Assembly (NCBI GenBank): GCA_024291935.2
Contig: CM044308.1
Location: forward strand, 124,088,501 to 124,152,500
From: Okapia johnstoni
Lineage: Eukaryota; Chordata; Mammalia; Artiodactyla; Giraffidae
Length of the DNA: 64,000 nucleotides
Direction: 5' to 3'
Under the pieces are notes generated by a model. That model searched no databases and was not told the DNA's origin. It saw nothing but the letters and a program-made list of their open reading frames with translations. Position 1 is the first letter of the stretch. Each line of letters opens with the position of its first letter. The translations under genes and the position numbers were made by a program. Shown here one piece after another: positions 63,547 to 64,000 of this stretch.

Positions 63547-64000
63547 TCAGAATACTAAGATCATGGCATCCAGTCCCATCACTTCATGGCAGATAGATGG
63601 GCAAACAGTGGAAACAGTGGCTGACTTTATTTTTCTGGGCTCCAAAATCACTGCAGATGGTGATTGCAGCCATGAAATTAAAAGATGCTTACTCCTTGGA
63701 AGAAAAAAAAGTTTTGACCAACCTAGACAGCATATTAAAAAGCAGAGACATTACTTTGCCAACAAAGGTCCATCTAGTCAAGGCTATGGCTTTTCCAGTG
63801 GTCATGTATAGATGTGAGAGTTGGACTATAAAGTAAGCTGAGTGCCAAAGAATTGATACTTTTGAACTGTGGTGTTGGAGAAGACTCTTGAGAGTCCCTT
63901 GGACTGCAAGGAGATCCAACCAGTCCTTTCTAAAGATCAGTCCTGGGTGTTCATTGGAAGGACTGATGTTGAAGCTGAAACTCCAATCCTTTGGCCACCT
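63547..64000 (+). mobile_element. BovB 3' fragment, cut by the window end
   Basis: Encodes ITSWQIDGQTVETVADFIFL followed by the usual RTE C-terminal region with frameshifts. It is preceded by a T-run. It continues past 64000. Confidence 0.88.

Larger units (their letters stand above)
56656..64000. other. 5' flank of ABCB11, no second gene recognised
   Basis: Promoter-proximal DNA, then unique sequence with a MIR-like segment (about 57410-57640), an ancient repeat (about 58510-58700), a TG microsatellite (58705-58756), CHR SINEs (59293-59635, 60511-60636 and 63324-63443), Bov-tA (59932-60107 and 60803-61091), a MIR (about 61450-61640) and a BovB fragment running off the end. 61645-63320 shows nothing I can name. 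In other mammals DHRS9 lies further upstream; none of its exons were seen. Confidence 0.7.

Noticed and set aside
57100..64000. Neighbouring gene upstream of ABCB11 (DHRS9 is expected in mammals)
   Set aside because: No exon with DHRS9 or other recognisable protein sequence was found on either strand; it probably lies beyond the window.

Overview
This is ruminant (Pecora, most likely bovid) nuclear DNA. It is dense in repeats that mark that clade: tRNA-derived Bov-tA/Bov-A2 SINEs, CHR-type SINEs and BovB (RTE) LINE fragments. Older mammalian L1, L2 and MIR copies are also present. Nothing bacterial, plasmid or phage-like was seen.

The only protein-coding gene I can support is ABCB11 (BSEP, the hepatocyte canalicular bile salt export pump). 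It lies on the minus strand, so it reads from high to low coordinates. Exon 1 (non-coding) is at about 56557-56655, the start codon at 39670-39672 in exon 2, and exon 14 at 685-888. All 13 coding exons present (2-14) have consensus splice sites. They sum to 1638 nt (546 codons), encoding the cytosolic N-terminus, the first transmembrane domain with four N-glycosylation sequons in its first extracellular loop, and the first half of nucleotide-binding domain 1 (A-loop, Walker A, Q-loop). The ABC signature, Walker B and the whole second half (exons 15-28) lie beyond position 1. Exon lengths match the human gene as I remember it, including a 22-nt micro-exon 3. The reading frame is intact.

Layout: 1-684, intron 14 (partial); 685-39703, exons 14 to 2 with twelve introns filled mostly with SINE, BovB, L1, L2 and MIR debris; 39704-56556, intron 1, holding a near-full-length but dead antisense L1 (39733-48073) whose ORF2 is split by a BovB 3' fragment; 56557-56655, exon 1; 56656-57100, proximal promoter with an inverted-repeat-1 (IR-1) FXR element at 56708-56720 and an unexplained exon-like open stretch at 56980-57094; 57101-64000, 5' flank with repeats and no recognisable gene.

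No new biological system was found. The points most worth following are: the L1 inserted 29 nt from the exon 2 acceptor; an upstream ORF spanning exons 1-2 that overlaps the ABCB11 start codon, next to a T10 run; the FXR element and nearby tandem duplication; the exon-like segment in the promoter; a decayed coding-like segment in intron 9; and paired palindromes in intron 10.
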